A stretch of DNA of 64,000 bases from Primula veris. Lineage: Eukaryota > Streptophyta > Magnoliopsida > Ericales > Primulaceae. The notes under the pieces were generated by a model, which saw nothing but the letters and a program-made list of their open reading frames with translations, did no database searches and was not told where the DNA came from. Below are positions 34,340 to 44,473 of the stretch, in pieces. The DNA lies in assembly GCA_963682055.1 (NCBI GenBank), contig OY821745.1, positions 27,649,342 through 27,713,341 of the forward strand, given 5' to 3'. Made by a program: the position numbers and the translations under genes. Within the stretch, counting starts at the first letter, position 1. Every line of letters starts with the position of its first letter.

Positions 34340-35887
34340 TCAATTAGATTGATAATGACATACCCCTATGTCACTTCTTAATGATTCAAACTTGTTTGTA
34401 TCAAGGGGCTTTGTGAAAATATCTGCTAGTTGTCTTTCAGTTGAAACATGTTCTAAAATTAAGCTCTTTTTTTCAACTAGTTCTCTAATAAAATGATGCC
34501 TTAGATCAATGTGTTTAGTTCTGGAATGTTGAACTGGATTTTTAGCTAAATCTATAGCACTTTTGTTATCACAAAACAAAGTTAATATTTCTTGTTTGAC
34601 ATTATAATCAGTTAACATCTGTTTCATCCAAATAAGTTGAGTGCATCCACTTCCAGCTGCAACATATTCTGCCTCAGCAGTAGATAAAGATATGCAATTT
34701 TGCTTTTTACTGAACCAAGAAACAAGGTTGTTTCCAAAATAAAAACAACCACCAGAAGTACTCTTTCTATCATCTATGTTTCCTGCCCAATCTGCATCAC
34801 AGTAGCCACTTAGAAAATGGTTTGTATCTTTAGAATACCATAGGCCTAGGTGAAGTGTTCCTTTTACATACCTTAGAATTCTTTTGACAGCTAGAAGATG
34901 AGGTTCTAAAGGATTTGCCTGATATCTGGCACAAACTCCTACACTTAGGCAAATGTCTGGTCTACTAGCAGTTAAATACAGCAAACTTCCAATCATGGAT
35001 CTATAAAGACTTGGACAGACATTTTTACCTTTATCATTTTTGGACAGTTTAAGGGTAGTACTCATAGGGGTTCTCTTCTCTTTACTCTCACTCAGACCAA
35101 ACTTTTTAACAAGATTGTCTGCATACTTACTTTGACATAGAAAAATCCCTTTCTCATTCTGTTTAACTTGCAATCCTAGAAAGTAAGTCAATTCACCTCC
35201 ACCACTCATTTCAAATTCATTTTTCATATCAGAAATGAATTCTTCTATCCTCTTATTAGAAGATGAGCCAAACACAATGTCATCAACATATATTTGAGCA
35301 ACAATTATATCCTTTGTAGTTTTCTTTGTAAACAGAGTTTTATCAACTCCCCCTCTTTTAAAACCTTTTTCAAGCAAAAACTTGGTTAATCTATCATACC
35401 AAGCTCTAGGGGCTTGCTTAAGACCATACAAGGCCTTTTTCAGCAAATAAACATGTTCAGGAAAGTTAGGATCTTCAAATCCCTTAGGTTGACAGACATA
35501 AACCTCTTCATTAATCACACCATTAAGAAAAGCACTCTTTATGTCAAGTTGAAACAGTTTAAAATCATACAGACATGCAAGAGATAGTAGCATTCTAATG
35601 GATTCAATTCTAGCTACTGGAGCAAAGGTTTCATCAAAATCAATTCTCTCAATTTGTGTATAACCCTGAGCTACCAACCTAGCCTTATTTCTGATAATAA
35701 CTCCATCTTCATTACTTTTATTTCTAAAGATCCATTTAGTCCCTATAATATTTTTATTAGAAGGTCTGGGTACTAAAGTCCATACATCATTCCTTTCAAA
35801 TTGGGACAGTTCATCTTGCATAGCTAAGATCCATTCACTATCTTCCAAAGCCTCTTTTATGTTCTTAGGTTCTAACTGAGAGAGGTA
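34340..35887 (-). CDS. Copia pol, reverse transcriptase and RNase H part
   Basis: This is the same frame as the gag-integrase part upstream, beginning right after an in-frame TGA at 35,888-35,890. Reverse transcriptase runs from about DSEWILAMQDELSQFE through LFQLDIKSAFLNG to the catalytic IYVDDIVFGSS and TYFLGLQVKQ. RNase H follows with YCDADWAGN, SLSTAEAEY and LFCDNKSAI, and the protein ends TKHIDLRHHFIRE...LADIFTKPLD...YQSN. All catalytic motifs look intact. The 502 residues from the first Met at 35,848 are uninterrupted. Without readthrough of the TGA it would be made only by internal initiation, so this copy is probably non-autonomous unless the stop is read through. Confidence 0.95.
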   Translation of the reverse strand, partial: YLSQLEPKNIKEALEDSEWILAMQDELSQFERNDVWTLVPRPSNKNIIGTKWIFRNKSNEDGVIIRNKARLVAQGYTQIERIDFDETFAPVARIESIRMLLSLACLYDFKLFQLDIKSAFLNGVINEEVYVCQPKGFEDPNFPEHVYLLKKALYGLKQAPRAWYDRLTKFLLEKGFKRGGVDKTLFTKKTTKDIIVAQIYVDDIVFGSSSNKRIEEFISDMKNEFEMSGGGELTYFLGLQVKQNEKGIFLCQSKYADNLVKKFGLSESKEKRTPMSTTLKLSKNDKGKNVCPSLYRSMIGSLLYLTASRPDICLSVGVCARYQANPLEPHLLAVKRILRYVKGTLHLGLWYSKDTNHFLSGYCDADWAGNIDDRKSTSGGCFYFGNNLVSWFSKKQNCISLSTAEAEYVAAGSGCTQLIWMKQMLTDYNVKQEILTLFCDNKSAIDLAKNPVQHSRTKHIDLRHHFIRELVEKKSLILEHVSTERQLADIFTKPLDTNKFESLRSDIGVCHYQSN

Positions 35888-38800
35888 TCAAGCAAAATGA
35901 ACAACATTATTTCTCTTACCTCTGGTTTTCATACCTGAAGTGACTTCTCCTATGACATTGTCAAGAGAGTGGTTTTTATGAGTCCTTACATAACGTGGCT
36001 TGCTTGTGGTTGGGATACCAGATCCTCCTTCTTCTTCTTCTTCTTCTTCAGATTCTGTTGAATTCTGGGTTTCAACTGTGGTTCCAACCTCAGTTCCAAC
36101 CTCAGTTGTAACTTCAGTTGCAACTGGACTTCCAACCACTATGGGAATTCCTGTTTGTTGAGTTTCTTCTTTCCCTTTTTCTGCAGTCTCAGGCTGTTCA
36201 TCATCACCTATAATCTCATCAACAGTTTTTAGGTCATCAAATAACACATTATAAGATTCCATAACACAGTTTGTTCTTTGATTAAAGACTCTAAATGCTC
36301 TACTATTCTGAGCATAACCAAGAAAGATTCTTTTATCACTTTTAGAGTCAAATTTACCAAGATGCTCCCTATCCCTGAGAATGTAACAGACACATCCAAA
36401 GACTTGAAAATACTTAACATTGGGTTTTCGACCTTTCCATATTTCATAAGCAGTCATGGAAGTGCCTTTAGTAATGTAAACCCTATTAACTATATGACAG
36501 GCAGTATTAACAGCTTCAGCCCAAAATCTGTTGGCAAGTTTCTTAGAGTTAAGCATGACTCTAGACATTTCCTGAATGGTTCTATTTTTTCTTTCAACTA
36601 TACCATTTTGCTGTGGAGTCTTAGGAGCAGAAAACTCATGACTTATACCTAAGGAGTTGCAGAATTCTCTAAACTTGATGTTTTCAAATTCAGTTCCATG
36701 ATCACTTCTAATCCTAGCAATATTACCACTGATGGAACCTTTTTCAAGTTGCAATTTTAAGCACAGGGTTTTGAACAGTTCAAAAGTTTCAGACTTATCC
36801 TTTAAGAATACTACCCAAGAGTATCTAGAAAAATCATCTACAACTACCAAAATGTACTTCTTACCACCTATACTAGCAGTTTGCATAGGCCCCATCAGGT
36901 CAATATGAAGAAGTTCTAGGACTCTCTTAGTGTAGATTTGACTTGTACTTTTGTGAATACTTTTGGTTTGTTTGCCTATAGCACAATCACCACAGACACT
37001 CTGAGTTTTAGCACTAAGTTTAGGAATTCCTCTTATCAATTCCTTGTTAACAAGCTTATCTAAGGTTTTGTAGTTCACATGCCCAAGCCTTTTATGCCAG
37101 ATATCCACATTATTAGTAATGGCTTGATTACACCTACTTTGAGGCAATTCTTTTTCAGCTTTTTCAAACACATAGCAGCTGTTGGTTGATCTAACTCCAG
37201 TCATGATTAAATCATTGTTAAGATTAGTAATTAGACACCTTTCTTTGTCAAATTTAACAATCATTTTGTTATCACAGAGTTGACTGATACTAATAAGATT
37301 AGCTTTTAGACCATCAACAAGAAAGACATCCTCAATATCAGGCATTCCAGGTTTGTTCAAGGTACCTTTACCAACAATTTTACCTGTATCTCCACCTCCA
37401 AACACAACAGTGTTTCCTGTAAGAATGGTGACATTTTTAAGGAGACTTGCAGTACCTGTCATGTGCTTAGAGCAACCACTGTCAAAATACCAATCATCAG
37501 AAGTAACAGCATTCAAAGAGTTAATGACAGCTTTGTTGTTAGCAATTAAGATAGCTTTTTCTTTAACTTTCCAGACCCAGTTCAAATTTTTATTAATAGA
37601 AGCTAACCAGGTTTTCTGAGAAATATACCTTCTGTTTCTTTTCAAATAACACTTGATTTCAGAATGACCAGGTTTCTTGCAGAAATTACACAGCTTCAAC
37701 CTAAAGTTACTTTTATCCTTAAAGGTATTCAGTTTATTCATGGTTGCAACTGAGGTTATAACTGAGCTTCCAACCTTCTTTACAAAAACCTGAGTTTTAT
37801 TCCTGGTTGCAACTCTGGTTGCAACTGAGCTTCTAACCTTATTTTCAAAATTATGAGTTTTAGCTTTAGCAACAGCTTCAATAAAGGTGGTTTTTCCTGT
37901 ACCTTTACCACCATAATACCCTAGACCACTGATATCTTTAGAGCCTCTAGAATATGACAACATGTCATCTAATTTTTCTGAGGCAGAAACATTCATCAGT
38001 TTTATTATCTTTTTAGTTTCAGTAAGTTCAGCCAGTTGTAGTTTAAGCTTCTCAGTAAGACTTTTAACCTCATCCTTTAGATTAACATTAAGTTTGCTTA
38101 TGATCAAGGATTGTTTACTCAGACATTTATACTTTTCATAAAGAACAAGATATTGCTGAGAAATGTCTTCATCAGAAGGTTCTTCCTCATCACTGCTATA
38201 GATTTCAGGAGCAGTTGTAACTATGGTTGAAACATGTTCACAGTCACTTTCATAAGTAGGTTCTTTTTCAGTGATTATTCCCATAAAATTAACAAAATTA
38301 GAATCATCCTCTTCATCACTGTTGCTCTCAGAATCACTATCACTATGAGTGGTTATATAAGCATTTTTGTTCCTTTTTAAGGTATTTGCACACTCAGCCT
38401 GAATATGACCAAACCCTCTACATTCTCTACACTGAATCTCTTTAGGCTTATAGTCTTTATTATCCTTTTCTTTAGAATTCCACTTTACTGTAGAGTTATT
38501 ATTGAACCTGGATTCTGTTTTAAGATGGTTATCCCTTTTCTGAAAATTTTTAGAAGAACCAGTATCATCCTCTTTTCTCTTATAAAACTTTTTAAAAACC
38601 TTTTTAGCAAAGAAAGCCAGCTGTTCTTCATCACTCATTTTATCACAGACATTAGGTTCAGATTTCTTAGCCTGAAATGCTATTCCCTTTTCTGGTCTTT
38701 TATGTTTAAAGAATTTCAGCTCATGAGTGCTTAGATTTCCTATAAGTTCTTCAAGTTTAAGATTATCTAAGTCTGTGGATTCTTCAATAGCTGTAACTTT

Positions 38801-39352
38801 GATTTCAAACCTTTCTGGGAGTGACCTAAGAGTTTTCTTAACAAGTTTAGCATCACTGTATTTTTCACCTAAGGTTCCAACTTGATGAGCAATGTGGCAG
38901 ATTCTACCATTAAATTGTTCAATATTTTCATCTTCCTCCATTCTTAGGTTTTCAAATTGAGTAGTTAACTGTTGAAGTTTGAAAGCTTTTACTTTAGTAG
39001 TTCCTTCAAAAGTAACTTGCAAAATATCCCATGCCTCTTTAGCAGTTTCACAGTGAGAAATATACCTGAATACACTGAGAGTTACACCAGCAAAAATCAA
39101 GTTTATGGCTGTTGAGTTGGCACTTGATTTCCTGTCTTCATCAGCAGACCATCTGTCTTCAGGTATAAAAACCAGTTCTCCTTCACTATCAATGGCAGTT
39201 GGAGCCTCCCATCCATACATCACAGTTTTCCATGCATGTTCATTCTGCTGTTTGATGAAGGACCTCATTCTGATCTTCCATACTCCATAGTTTACTCCTC
39301 CTTCAAGCAATGGAGGTTTGTTGAAGGCGTTTCCTTCCCTCATTAAGTCCAT
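35888..39352 (-). CDS. Copia gag-protease-integrase part of the polyprotein
   Basis: 1,154 residues start MDLMREGNAFNKPPLLEGG. Gag covers about residues 1-330 and ends in a CX2CX4HX4C knuckle (CRECRGFGHIQAEC, about 308-321). A charged coiled-coil region spans about 400-470, and a second knuckle (CNFCKKPGHSEIKC) lies near 555-568. The protease motif WYFDSGCSKHM is near 624. Integrase has the HHCC zinc site (HKRLGHVN...CGDC) and a D,D,E core with LLHIDLMGP, RSDHGTEF and TPQQNGIVERKNR. A hinge rich in VATEV/TEVG words and a poly-Glu run precede the end NNVVHFA-TGA. The sister element at 58 kb has a Cys codon there. The stop is therefore a lesion, or less likely a regulated readthrough site. Confidence 0.95.
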   Translation of the reverse strand: MDLMREGNAFNKPPLLEGGVNYGVWKIRMRSFIKQQNEHAWKTVMYGWEAPTAIDSEGELVFIPEDRWSADEDRKSSANSTAINLIFAGVTLSVFRYISHCETAKEAWDILQVTFEGTTKVKAFKLQQLTTQFENLRMEEDENIEQFNGRICHIAHQVGTLGEKYSDAKLVKKTLRSLPERFEIKVTAIEESTDLDNLKLEELIGNLSTHELKFFKHKRPEKGIAFQAKKSEPNVCDKMSDEEQLAFFAKKVFKKFYKRKEDDTGSSKNFQKRDNHLKTESRFNNNSTVKWNSKEKDNKDYKPKEIQCRECRGFGHIQAECANTLKRNKNAYITTHSDSDSESNSDEEDDSNFVNFMGIITEKEPTYESDCEHVSTIVTTAPEIYSSDEEEPSDEDISQQYLVLYEKYKCLSKQSLIISKLNVNLKDEVKSLTEKLKLQLAELTETKKIIKLMNVSASEKLDDMLSYSRGSKDISGLGYYGGKGTGKTTFIEAVAKAKTHNFENKVRSSVATRVATRNKTQVFVKKVGSSVITSVATMNKLNTFKDKSNFRLKLCNFCKKPGHSEIKCYLKRNRRYISQKTWLASINKNLNWVWKVKEKAILIANNKAVINSLNAVTSDDWYFDSGCSKHMTGTASLLKNVTILTGNTVVFGGGDTGKIVGKGTLNKPGMPDIEDVFLVDGLKANLISISQLCDNKMIVKFDKERCLITNLNNDLIMTGVRSTNSCYVFEKAEKELPQSRCNQAITNNVDIWHKRLGHVNYKTLDKLVNKELIRGIPKLSAKTQSVCGDCAIGKQTKSIHKSTSQIYTKRVLELLHIDLMGPMQTASIGGKKYILVVVDDFSRYSWVVFLKDKSETFELFKTLCLKLQLEKGSISGNIARIRSDHGTEFENIKFREFCNSLGISHEFSAPKTPQQNGIVERKNRTIQEMSRVMLNSKKLANRFWAEAVNTACHIVNRVYITKGTSMTAYEIWKGRKPNVKYFQVFGCVCYILRDREHLGKFDSKSDKRIFLGYAQNSRAFRVFNQRTNCVMESYNVLFDDLKTVDEIIGDDEQPETAEKGKEETQQTGIPIVVGSPVATEVTTEVGTEVGTTVETQNSTESEEEEEEEGGSGIPTTSKPRYVRTHKNHSLDNVIGEVTSGMKTRGKRNNVVHFA

Positions 39353-39397
39353 TTTTACTAGAACACAGGATCAACACTAAGTAAAGTCTAGTGTAAA

Positions 39398-39409
39398 GCT
39401 CTGATACCA
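39398..39409 (-). other. Primer-binding site
   Basis: TGGTATCAGAGC on the minus strand lies two bases inside the 5' LTR and matches the 3' end of initiator tRNA-Met, the usual primer of plant Copia elements. Confidence 0.95.
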
Positions 39410-39529
39410 ATTGAAATTCCTATCCGCTGTTCTAGATGCAGTTTTGCAGTAAGGTTCCAAGTGGGGTTGGAACTGCAGTTGGAACCAAGTGTATAAGGTT
39501 CCAAGTAATGTTGGAACTGCAGTTGGAAC

Positions 39530-40698
39530 TGTTGGCCCGTGTGCGGCTAACCTTAGAGGGGGGGTGAATAAGGTTTTGGCGCTTTTCGCCTAATTAAACT
39601 AAGTGCAACTAGCAACCCAACTTTTTAGCTATTCTAAGCTTAGGCGTTTGATAATATTAATGACAAGCTATAATTCATAAACGCAAGCAAGAAAATAAGC
39701 AATTGTAAAGGTTGCGGAAAGTAAAAGTAAAGGGAAAGAAAATGACACCGTAGTTTATAGAGGTTCGGCAAACGGCCTACGTCCTCTCCTCGGTACTACC
39801 GAGTATTTCACTATAAATAATTTTCCCGGATATTACAATCCTAATGAGCTAATCGACCGATTAAGCTCCCCCTCACTTTATGAGTGTCCCGAAATGAAAA
39901 GACCTAGAGCTTTTAAGCAACTCGCTTACAAAGCCTCTACCCGATCACTCGCTCACAAAAATGAGTTTATAAAACACTCGATACAATTTTGTTACAAAAA
40001 TGTAACTACACTCACTATTCTATTTGCTTCTAAATAAGCTAATTGGTGAGTCTTGGTTGTTGATCGAGCTTGAGTCGCTTTCTTCTTTGATTTCCTCTTT
40101 TTCGAATATTTTCACCAAAATGGTGATAAATTGGGTTTTTATTGAAAGAGGTATTTGGATTATTGATTGGTGTTGTAATTGGTGACTTTGGAGAGATGAA
40201 TGGGCTGGTTTATATAACAGCAAAGTCTGTTTTTCTGGGTTATGACCGTTGAAAGGTTTTAACAGCTATTTTCCAGAAATTGCTGAAAAGCTATTTTCGA
40301 AATCTGTAGAAAACGATCGGTCGTTTTCTACAGACGATCGGTCGTTTTCAGACAGACGATCGGTCGTTTTCTGAAAACGATCGGTCGTTTTTATACTGGA
40401 CTCACTGGAAGAAATTGGATCAAAAACGATCGGTCGTTTTTGTCCAGTCGATCGGTCGACTGTAATCCTGGTCCCGTAAATCTTCGAATGCTCATAACTC
40501 CTTCGTTTTAGCTCCGAATTTGGTTCCGCTTGAACCTATGGCTTCGTTATCGAATGCTCTATCATTTAACGACCTGAAATGTACATTTTCTCTTCTTTGG
40601 AAAAGACAAGCATTATATCAATGAAATAGAGAAATAGTAAAATCATTAAAACATAATCAAGGTTATAATCAAAATCATTATTGAACTCATGTTCAACA
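39530..40698. mobile_element. Solo LTR (1,169 bp) nested in the 5' LTR
   Basis: It begins TGTTGGCCCG and ends TGTTCAACA between copies of GGAAC (39,525-39,529 and 40,699-40,703). The sister LTR gives the empty site. Near the left end is TTAGAGGGGGGGTGAATAAG, a sequence common in plant Copia LTRs. No coding region. It must be younger than the SIRE-like element it sits in. Confidence 0.9.
40314..40458. repeat. Array of six small inverted repeats
   Basis: CGATCGGTCG occurs at 40,314, 40,335, 40,357, 40,378, 40,427 and 40,449. In most units the surroundings extend it to AAACGA-TCGG-TCGTTT, a perfect stem around a 4-base loop. Spacing is 21-22 bp except one gap of 49. Confidence 0.9.
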
Positions 40699-41856
40699 GG
40701 AACCAAGTGTATTAATGGACAGAACTGTTTTAAAATTAAATGTACTTGAAAATAATTCACACGCATATTTAACAACGGAGTTCACCTAACTAGGCTACGT
40801 CTCCGGGGCACTTACCCAGATTATGATATTATAAAAAGCTTACAATATATGACTCAAGTCTTAATGAAAAACTTAGACTCCCTCTAGGTTTTTCTGCCTA
40901 TCACTATATTGCTCCTACTCTATAACTATCACTTATAAATCAATGGCATCCCACCATTGTTTTCTTTTTAAAGCTCACGTGTATTCTCTCTAGAAAATAA
41001 GTTCTTTATAATTTAGAACACACACATTTTACAAGCTAGGTTATCAACTATTTATACAAGTAAAACAATCTTCTTGCTTCAAGATCTTTTATGATTGCTT
41101 TGACTTGTTTTTGATTGGCTTCAATCTTTCCATGTATGAGCAAACTCTTCAGCGTAGGATTGACTCCAATCTTCATAAGTTAATACCTGTTAAATAACTA
41201 GCTTGGAAATAGGAGTTAGTCTTTTCCTATAACTAGGAAACATATAAAGATAATATCTTTTAGAGATAATATCTTTCCATATATATATGAAACACATAAC
41301 TCCATATTACATTCAATCTTTAAACGAATTATACTGAATATAGATAAGGAACAAAAGATTGAAACAAGTGATAAGAACAAGCATAAGAATAGAGATACAT
41401 ATTAAAAGGAAACATAACCTTATAAACTAATCTCTTTATATCTTTTAGGAAATCTTTCCTTACCACTTTGATATTCTCAATAAACGCATACTAAACCTGT
41501 TAAGATCATATGAGAATATATCCTGCATACTTTAAAACAAATAATTATTAATAAAGAACAGTTATGCAGAATAACAGAACTAGACAGAATTCTGCTGAAC
41601 AGCAGGTTGCAACTGAGGTTGCAACTGAGGTTGCAACATTACTTGAAACCTCCAATGCTGTCTAAGCAGGTTGTAACTGTGGTTGTAACTGAGCTTGCAA
41701 CATTACTAGAAACCTATCAACATAGGTTGTAACTGAGGTTGCAACATTGCTTGAAACCTAACAACACCTGTCTTAGTTCATAATAAACAGATAGGATTAT
41801 TTAGTGAAAACCATTAGACAACAAGTAAAATTTAGACCAGAAATATGGTCCTAACA

Positions 41857-43281
41857 GTTTTAGACAAACCCAATGTGTCGACTATTTCGACACCTATGCT
41901 CCTGTCTCCAGAAAGACGTCAATCCGGATAGTCATTGCTCTGGCAGCACTATTCGATCTGGAAATACATCAAATGGATGTTAAAACAACGTTCTTGAATG
42001 GTGAACTGGAAGAGAAAATTTACATGGAACAACCGAAAGGGTTTGTGGTTCCAGGTAAAGCGCACAAGGTGTGTAAACTTGTGAAGTCCTTATATGGACT
42101 TAAACAAGCAACTAAACAATGGCACGAAAAATTTGATAGAGTGATGCTATCAAATGGTTTTTGGATAAACGAGTGTGACAAATGCGTCTACGTAAAAGGA
42201 AATGAAAATGACTACGTGGTAGTCTGCCTCTACGTAGATGACATGATTATAATAGAGAGTATTGATAACATCAACTCCACTAAGAGAATGTTGTCACAAA
42301 AATTCCAGATGAAAGATTTGGGTGTCGCTGATGTAATACTTGGTATGAAAATTACCAAGACATCAGACGGATATGCGCTATCTCAAACTCACTATGTCAA
42401 GCAGATGCTTGAAAAATTTGATAAAGATAGTAAAGCTACATCCAGAACTCCGATAGAGATCTCAACCACCCAAAAAAGAACTTTGGGGAGAGTGTAAGAC
42501 AATTGGAATATTCTCGAATAATAGGCAGTCTGATGTACGTCATGAACTATTCTAGACCGGACATAGCCAACTCAGTGAGTAGACTGAGTAGGTATACTAG
42601 TAATCCCAATGAGAACACTAGAAGGCCATCATGAAACTTCTCAGATACATGAGGTTCACTGCCGAACGAGGGTTGTATTATACCAGATATCCAGCTGTAC
42701 TGGAAGGGTATTCTGATGCAAACTAGATCTTGGATTCCAATAGTACATGATCCACTAGCGGATATGTGTTCGTGTTGGGAGGAGCAACTGTCTCGTGGAG
42801 ATCATCCAAGCAGACCTGCATAGCTAGATCAACTATGGAATCCGATTTCATAACGTTGGATCTAGCAACAGAAGAGGCTGACTGGCTGAGAAGCTTTCTG
42901 GAAGGAATTCCAATATAGCCGAAACCTGTCTTAGCAATAAGCATGCATTGCGATAGTCAGTCAGCTATTGAACGGGCGCAGGATCATATTTATAATGGAA
43001 AGTCCTGATACATTCGTCGGAGACATAAATCTATAAGAGAATTGTTAGCTAATAGTGTGGTGTCATTAGATTTTGTGAGATCTAAGGACAATATTACGGA
43101 TCTATTTACAAAAGGCTTGACTCAGATAGAAGTTGAAGTTTCATCGAGGGGAATGGGGTTGAAGCCCATCAAACTGGAAACCTCCTCAGAGGCAACCCAA
43201 CCCGAACTGGATTCTCCAGCGTCATGTTCAATGGGAAAACCGAACTGTGGGGGTGACCGAACAAAGCACTCGGGAACTTAA
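41857..43281 (+). pseudogene. Host Copia element, RT-RNase H (3' part)
   Basis: It resumes the frame broken at 31,695: RQTQCVDYFDTYAPVSRKTS, HQMDVKTTFLNGELEEKIYM, the catalytic CLYVDDMIIIES and ADVILGMKI. It stays open to 42,497. Then frameshifts and stops follow, although RNase H is still readable: [59 protein letters not shown] and DLFTKGLT. Several stops are TGG to TAG or CGA to TGA changes. The reverse transcriptase core is remarkably well kept for such an element. Confidence 0.9.
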
Positions 43282-43757
43282 GTTCCCAAGCCATTTCTAG
43301 GATGAAAGAGTGATAGACCTAGACCATTTAAAGGGTGAGCATGAGGCTCTTAATGAAAACAAGGATCTCGAAGATCGAGAAGTGTGAGTCAAGAAACCCT
43401 TAACTTGAAATCACCTATAACGAGTGTGTATGGCCGATACTATGTGATGAGTCATGGGCTAAATCACTAGAGCGCTCAGTTGAAGTTTGCCAAGACAGTC
43501 CACAGCCAAATATGGAGAACATCCAAATGGCTTAGTAAGTGGTGTAAAGAGGTCTCTCTGTGAGTATTACCCTGTTATGTACAAACACTAAAGGGTTCAA
43601 GGCTTTAAGGCTACCCAATAGTAGCATATCAGATCTTACTTCACTATGGCAGATTCAAGGCTCACGCCACCTGTCCTTATGCAGTTAAATCTTGTGGTTC
43701 TCTCTTATGCATTTTAGGAGCATTTTAATTTTTGCCAATTGCATTCATGTGGGGGAT
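43282..43757 (+). other. 3' untranslated region and polypurine tract of host Copia
   Basis: No coding frame. It ends in ATGTGGGGGAT immediately before a TGTTGG LTR start. Confidence 0.75.
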
Positions 43758-44155
43758 TGTTGGAAAACATGTTATAAACATGGGTGTTCTGAATGGTCAA
43801 GGGACCATCTTTGAGTCAATATTCAATGCGACAACTCAGAATTGCTGAAGCCGTACTCAAAGCATTTGAATAGCTCGTGCGACGAGCTTTACAACGGTAT
43901 ATCACATGACCTATTCGGAGAATGGGTGTGAATGATAATTCGCCTCGAAGGTTGGTACTCGAAAGAGGAATAAAACCAATGCTGAAAAATGAAAAAAGAG
44001 ATGAGATTTAAACCATGATGGTTATCCCACATTGTGAAATCATGAGTGATTTTCATAATATAAATACAAGTCCATCACATGTAGTTGTTAAACTATCATG
44101 TCCACATACTCATGAGTGTATTAGTGTGTACCACACACGCGAGCCGCGGGCCTTG
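43758..44155 (+). mobile_element. Truncated 3' LTR of the host Copia element
   Basis: TGTTGGAAAACATG directly follows the polypurine tract. The sequence is collinear with the first 400 bases of the LTR at 54,492-55,516 (CTATTCGGAGAATGGG, GTGTACCACACA). Homology ends within GGGAAAAG, where the gene fragment begins. Confidence 0.8.
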
Positions 44156-44473
44156 GGAAAAGAGATAGCAATATCTAGTGTTTGGGTGGCCAAGAAAAAA
44201 TATCCTATGGATTCAAACAAGAGCAAAGAAGCGCATCACTCTCCGATTATCCCTATCGTGACCGGAGCACGAGTTCAAGTGAAAGGTGGTACTCCTACCT
44301 CTTCAACGAATTACAACAAAAAAAAACCAGCCGGGAAACTTAAGGGATTCGAAGAGGTACGGTCGAAGAGCGGGACTATAACGGAGAACATATTTGATTA
44401 CTTGTCATGTAATGATGAAGAAAATGATGACGATGGGTGGCCTTCTTTAGAGACCGCTTTTAGGCCATCTTGA
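44156..44473 (+). pseudogene. C-terminal fragment of an unidentified protein
   Basis: The frame reads GKEIAISSVWVAKKKYPMDS, HHSPIIPIVTGARVQVKGG, KLKGFEEVRSKSGTITENIF and DYLSCNDEENDDDGWPSLET, ending FRPS and TGA. The first two thirds recur at 57,877-58,074. I do not recognise the family. The Lys/Ser-rich linker and acidic tail are a little like the C-terminus of plant LINE ORF1 proteins, but this is a guess. Downstream 44,474-44,660 looks like a 3' untranslated region ending in a run of ten A, so it may be a retrocopied mRNA end. The N-terminus is cut off at the junction with the LTR fragment. Confidence 0.45.

Larger units (their letters stand above)
31696..41856 (-). mobile_element. SIRE-like Copia LTR retrotransposon, complete and young
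   Basis: The element spans 10,161 bp between copies of GTTTT (31,691-31,695 and 41,857-41,861). It has two 1,271-bp LTRs (right one interrupted), a polypurine tract, a tRNA-Met-type primer site and a gag-pol frame in the order gag, protease, integrase, RT, RNase H, which defines Copia. Long gag, two zinc knuckles, the AAAGGGGGAGAT tract and a long 3' untranslated region fit the SIRE/Maximus lineage. By eye the LTRs differ at six positions (five transitions, one transversion), about 0.5%. Confidence 0.95.
39412..41856 (-). repeat. 5' LTR of the SIRE-like element, interrupted
   Basis: The LTR has the same ends and, once the 1,169-bp insert and one 5-bp duplication are removed, the same 1,271-bp length as the 3' LTR. 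Differences from the other LTR are single substitutions only. Confidence 0.95.

Noticed and set aside
37890..37930. P-loop-like GGKGTGKT in the gag spacer of the SIRE-like element (GYENTGKT in the second copy)
   Set aside because: Only the Walker A pattern is present, in a low-complexity spacer, with no ATPase fold or Walker B; probably chance.
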